This document shows, piece after piece, positions 59,183-64,000 of a stretch of 64,000 nucleotides of DNA. The position numbers were made by a program, and so were the translations under genes. Below the pieces are notes generated by a model. It searched no databases. It saw only the letters and a list, made by a program, of their open reading frames with translations, and had not been told where the DNA came from. Position 1 is the first letter of the stretch. Each line of letters opens with the position of its first letter. This stretch comes from Artemisia argyi (lineage: Eukaryota > Streptophyta > Magnoliopsida > Asterales > Asteraceae): assembly GCA_030686995.1 (NCBI GenBank), contig CM060680.1, forward strand, positions 85,495,104 to 85,559,103, read 5' to 3'.

Positions 59183-60788
59183 TAATGCAGGATTTACCGA
59201 TCACGTTTTATATTTATAATAGTCTCGTCTACCTAAGGTCTACCTAATGCACTATCGGGTAGCGTACCCGGTCGTGTGAGGTATAGCTAGATGGTAAAGC
59301 TGAGGTCGTCCCAAGAGCTAAGGGGCAGAAGATATCTAAGTTCTAATGTCACTAAAATAAAAGGGGTTGTTATAAAGAAATGATTGAATAAAATAACAAA
59401 GCAATAAAGCGAGTAAATGGTGAACGGAAATCAATAGGAGAAAGCAGTGTTAACTTAATTATTACTCTTGTTATCAATGTGAAAAGTTCTCTAATTATGC
59501 ATCCTATCGTTTTATCTGGGGGTTAAAGTCACTAGACTCCTTGTCAAATTCGCCTAGCCTATTTCCCATAGAATCCTACTCCGATATCAAAGGACTAACC
59601 CTTTGTGATTGACGGAGGTCAACGGTAGACTATGTTGAGTCATTAAGTACCTCTACTAGCTTAGACTAATCTAGCGGGATGCGGGCACGGTCACATCTTA
59701 CATCCCCTCTAACTTCTTAAGTAAATCCATTTGGTAGGTGATCCTATGGTCAATTCACACATGTATGGCAATATTTAACCATTACCAAGTCACGCCTTCT
59801 AATGAAATGCGGGTACGGTCGCCTCAAACATTCCCCTCGAAGGACTACCCAATATCAATACCCTTAAAACTATAGTGTCCCAAAACTAGCTAAGCAAGTA
59901 TATAAATAAAACGAATAAAGATGCGCGAAAACTAAATCACACAAATAACAATTTCATAAATAGGCTAACACCAAGAGGTGTTTAGCCACTCATGTTCATG
60001 AATGCAGAAAAACAAAGGTTTAACATAATAAATGTAAACATTGAATTGATACAAACAAATCGAATGAATAAACTTATAGTTGTGGTGTGAAATCTCCCTT
60101 GGAGTGGACTAGTATGCTGATGGAACTTCGTCCTCCTACTCCCTTAATTCCTCCTGACTTCTGTGTGTTGGAATGTGTGTTGTAAAACTCAGAATTAGGG
60201 CTGGCATTTATAGGCCCGACATAGCTACGGCGAAGCCCTAGGGTTGGCTACGCCGTAGTCTTTGATAATTTCATTTACGCCGTAGCTAGATCATTTGCTA
60301 CAGGGCGTAGTTTCTTTAGTTGTCATGTCTACGGCGTAGTTATGTGGGAACTACGCCGTAGTTTCTTCAATGGCCTCGATATTTCTTTACTGCTTGAATT
60401 TGTGGTCTACGTCGTAGATGGATAGAGGTTACTCCATAGAACCCTTTGATGTTCAGCTACTCCGTAAGTGTGGTGCAAGCTACGGCGTAGTCTTCAGAAA
60501 TAATATCTACGGCGTAGGTAGATGTAGCATCTACGCCGTAGTCTTCAGTAATGATAGTTACGGCGTAGGTAGATTGGGCATTTACGCCGTAGTCTATGTA
60601 GAATCCGCATACTTCAATGATTCGCGTGTAAATCCTTCCAAATCCGCGTCTTTTCATTCCTTTGCTCATCTTTGTCCTAAAAACTGAATATAAACAAATA
60701 AGAGTATATATCCAACATATTAATATAAAAGATGAGCAATATAGGGGGAAATTAACACCTAAAATACGGGTACGATTTGATGTTATCA
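59183..60788 (-). repeat. Probable solo LTR (Athila/Tat-like), minus strand
   Basis: The minus strand begins TGATAACATC at 60788 and runs to about 59183. The 5-mer AATAC flanks both sides (59178-59182 and 60789-60793). The U3 part (about 60223-60600) carries an array of CTACGSCGTAG-like 11-mers. A TATA box, ctataaatg on the minus strand, lies at 60205-60213. No primer site or internal region adjoins it. The left end is not canonical (CATTA instead of CA), so the limit may be off by a few bases. Confidence 0.55.
60223..60600. repeat. Array of CTACGSCGTAG odd palindromes
   Basis: About a dozen copies or variants of CTACGGCGTAG / CTACGCCGTAG, irregularly spaced, upstream of the LTR TATA box. 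Confidence 0.8.
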
Positions 60789-60793
60789 AATAC

Positions 60794-61086
60794 AAACTAA
60801 TCACATGCTTTAAAAGAATTTTCCTAAATTCGGTAAGGTATTGCTTAAACATACTAAAAGAAACAATGAATAGACTTGATAAACTAAGATTTTCGTTCGA
60901 AATCTTAGTAACTTATTTTGCAATGAAAGTGGCAAGTGAGGATTATCAAAGTCGACACACTACACAAGAAACTATAAACCGGAAATATCATGCATTATAC
61001 ATTGAGTATCTATACATGCTTAATGGAATATATGACCTAGTTTGTGTATCTAATAATAAAATATACACTTGATTTTAGATACCCAG
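60794..61086. other. Intergenic, nothing recognised
   Basis: AT-rich sequence between the solo LTR and the TRIM array. Confidence 0.5.
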
Positions 61087-61783
61087 TGTAACACCCTAGG
61101 CAAATCCCACATTTTCCGTGACTTGGAGTGATGCTGGACATATGTTAACATTCGCCATATATTCTAACAATACATTTTGCGGTCTAACGGTTAATCGTTC
61201 ATACGGTTAAGCGCAAGGCTGTAAAGATTGCGATCCCACGTGGGATCATTTTTATCCTTGCAATATCGAGATCGTAGGATCGGACCGCGATCCTACGATC
61301 CAACCAATTTGTTATAGTTTGAAAAAAAATGGTAAATGAGTCAAACTGTTTTACATTTCTACTTAACGTAAAAAATAAATCATATAATATCCTCTTGAAA
61401 ATGACAAAGTTCAAATTTCAAACACAAACACCAAAGTAATAGTAAAACAAAAAAAATCCACTTTCAATCGTTACATTAATGATTGAGCGAAATAACATTA
61501 CATAACATGCGTCCTAAATGTCTCAAAACATACGAGCCATCTACATGATTTAAGGGAAAAAACGTTTTATTAGTGGCATTCCAAAATATACCATTTGATT
61601 AGTTTAATCACAATGAAGTAAAGCAAATTGAATTATTGAACACCTTTAGACGATAATCTATTTAGAAAAATAGAAAACTAGGTATAAACTATGATCTATT
61701 TACAAAATAAAATAACAGTGGTTTACTTATTAGACATTAGTAAAACACACATTTGTTTTTTTGCCTAAACAAGTGAGATGGAC

Positions 61784-61920
<137 letters not shown>

Positions 61921-61927
61921 AGGTTTA

Positions 61928-62242
61928 ATTTTCAGAACCCTGTTAAGTGCGAGAACTGCGAGAAATTCAATTTTGCATTAGAAAACTTGCATGTTCATAT
62001 AAAACATGTATGTTTTCTTACATACACCTTAATACACATACCTGCGTAAAATACATGTTCATATAAAACCATTTTGCATTGATATGTTGTTCTTAACAGG
62101 GTTTTATATGAACATGTATGTTACACAGGTATGTGTATTAAGGTGTATGTAAGAAAACATACATGTTTTATATGAACATGCATGTTTTCTAATGCAAAAT
62201 TGGAGTTCTCGCAGTTCCCGCACTTAACAGGGTTCTGAAAAT
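61928..62242. mobile_element. Foldback element flanked by TA microsatellites
   Basis: Arms 61928-62070 and 62099-62242 are inverted copies about 143 bp long with few differences (TTTTCAGAACCCTGTTAAGT at both outer ends), around a 28-bp spacer. (AT)n tracts lie on both sides. This fits MITEs that insert into TA repeats. A transcript would fold into a long near-perfect hairpin. Confidence 0.85.
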
Positions 62243-62249
62243 AAATATA

Positions 62250-62252
<3 letters not shown>

Positions 62253-62338
<86 letters not shown>

Positions 62339-62346
62339 TATATATA
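62253..62346. repeat. (TA)n microsatellite, about 94 bp
   Basis: Alternating TA with one aa interruption, on the right of the foldback. Confidence 0.9.
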
Positions 62347-62615
62347 ACCTCGGATCACGTGGCGATCTTACGATCTTACGTGCGATCCTACGATCTTACC
62401 ACGATCCTACACGGTTTTAGCTAGTGAATACGTAAACTCGTACGATCCTACGAGTTTACACGCGATCTTAACAACCTTGGTTAAGTGTGCTCATGTGAGA
62501 GTAGTACTGGCTTGGGTGACGTGTCGGGAAGTCTTCACACGAGGGCTACAAAAGCGAAGCCCTGAACCTACGGGCAAAGCGGACAATATTTTGGTCTATA
62601 AGGCAGGGTGTTACA

Positions 62616-62727
62616 CATACCTCCGCGTCCCAAAATACAATTGTTTCCATATCCATGTCTAAATTTGGTTCTCTTCTAAGTTTTAATTGCAAGTTTTTCT
62701 TCTCCCAAAAAGTAGACTTGTTCTCAG
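62616..62727. repeat. Duplicated flank of the TRIM array, copy 1
   Basis: Begins catacctccgcgtccc and matches 63655-63768, which follows the last TRIM LTR. The flank was therefore duplicated with an LTR, as unequal crossing-over would do. Confidence 0.75.
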
Positions 62728-63654
62728 AATCTGGGTGATACTAGGAGTGATACTGGGATATAAGTTAACATTCACTTTATACAACAACAATGTGTTTTGT
62801 GGTCTAACGGTTAATCGTCCATACGGTTAAGCATGCTCGTGTGAGAGTAGTATTGACTTAGGTGACCTGCCGGGAAATCTTCACATAATTGCCACAAAAG
62901 TAAAGTCGTGAGCCTACGAACAAAGTGGAAAATATTGTGGCCTATAAGGAGAAGTGTTATAGGTGGTATCAGAGCCACTCCAAGCCGTTCGGGATGTGGG
63001 GTAAACCTCATCGAGGACGATGAGTCCCTTTGACAAGGTTGTTACCTCACCGAATCCCGAGACAAGATTCCCGTAAGGGAGGGGGAGTGTGGAATGTAAC
63101 ACCCTAGGCAAATCCTACATTGGTTGTGATTTGGAGTGATGCTGGGACATATCTTAACATTCGCCTTATATACTAACAATGCGTTTTGTTGACTAACTGT
63201 TGATCGCCAATATGGCTAAGTGTGCTTGTGTGAAAGTAGTACGGGATTGGGTTACCTGCCGGGAAGACTTCACATGCGGGCAACAAAAGCAAAGCCGTGA
63301 ACCTACGGGGAAAGCAGACAATTTTGTGGTCTATAAGGCGGGGTGTTATAGGTGGTATCAGAGCCACTCCATGTCGTTCGGGATGTAGGGCAAACCTCAT
63401 CGAGGACGTTCATTCTTTTAGGCAGGGTTGTTACCCAACTGAATCCCGGGACGGGATTCCCTTAAGGGGGAGAATGTAACACCCTAGGGTGACCTGCCAG
63501 ATAAGTCTCTTAGACAGGGTTGTTACCCAACTAAATCCCGGGATGAGATTCCCCTAAGGTGGGTGAATGTAACACCATATGTGTGCCACAAAAGAAAACC
63601 GTGAGCCTATGGGTAAAGCGGACAATATTGTGGTCTATAAGGCAGAGTGTTACA

Positions 63655-63768
63655 CAGACCTCCGCGTCCCAGAATACAGTTGTTTCCATATCCATGTCCA
63701 AATTTGATTCTCTTCTAAGTTTTAGTTGCAAGCTGTTCTTCTCACAAAAAGTAGATTTGTTATCAAAA
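63655..63768. repeat. Duplicated flank of the TRIM array, copy 2
   Basis: Begins cagacctccgcgtccc. About 90% like 62616-62727 by eye, including ttgtttccatatccatgtc. Confidence 0.75.
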
Positions 63769-63789
63769 TCTTGGTTTTTATACAACTTA

Positions 63790-64000
63790 TCACACTTAAC
63801 TTTTTGATGACAAAATTTCTGCAAGTTAATAAGGAAGTTTTTTCTGGGTAAGCTAGAATTGTGATGTAACCCAAGTTTCTTAATTATGTGAGGGCCTTCG
63901 TAAAATCGCCATCCCCCGTAATCAGCATAATGTAGTATGGGGAGGGTGGTCGTGAGCGTCCCTAAACAAATCCAGCATCATCGCTTTGTCAACACCGTCT
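63790..64000 (-). pseudogene. NYN-domain protein fragment, runs off the window
   Basis: The minus strand reads DGVDKAMMLDLFRDAH, then, one frame over, MLITGDGDFTKALT, a stop, and LRNLGYITILAYPEK. The order and the acidic S/TGDxDF block match NYN (PIN-like) RNA-nuclease domains of the MARF1 type in plants. A frameshift near 63935 and a stop near 63898 show decay. The upstream part lies beyond 64000. Confidence 0.55.

Overview
The window is nuclear DNA from a flowering plant. It is AT-rich, with interrupted genes, poly-A/T and TA microsatellites, and dense nested LTR retrotransposons, MULEs, hAT elements, Stowaway-like elements, SINEs and TRIMs. A SINE tail ending in a (TTG)n run and the retrotransposon families suggest an asterid eudicot, possibly Asteraceae. 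That placement is inference; no sequence search was run.

Only three genes look intact, all in the middle: a large LRR receptor-like protein (minus, about 23.9-27.1 kb), a small secreted eight-cysteine-motif/hybrid proline-rich protein (plus, about 30.9-31.3 kb), and a nine-exon SKA1 kinetochore gene (minus, 32.4-36.5 kb). The SKA1 splice sites can be joined into one 272-codon frame, and its upstream region carries two E2F-type sites. A GRF zinc-finger remnant sits at the left edge and a NYN-domain remnant at the right edge.

Left third (about 4.2-20.3 kb): a decayed Mutator-like element. It carries a Ulp1/C48-protease-like gene (plus) and a FAR1/FRS-type MULE transposase (minus) that converge, the organisation of KI/Kaonashi-type MULEs. 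It also holds a captured calreticulin fragment and many copies of a 14-bp palindrome. A gag-only Athila-like retrotransposon (5568-13564, TSD TTACC) landed on the splice donor of the calreticulin fragment.

Right half: a copia-type LTR (38520-58766) is split by a Tekay-like Ty3/gypsy element on the minus strand (38832-58659, TSD TGAAT). Its integrase is in turn split by a second Athila-like element (42991-49726, TSD ATCAC). That second element shares LTR ends, primer site and 3' region with the first, but carries an unrelated 327-codon ORF instead of gag. A probable solo LTR with an array of odd palindromes follows (59183-60788). A tandem TRIM array comes next (61087-63654), with one LTR split by a hAT element that itself contains a TA-microsatellite-flanked foldback.

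Insertion boundaries were set by reading LTR ends, terminal inverted repeats and target-site duplications directly. Family names rest on recognised protein motifs and general knowledge of the families.
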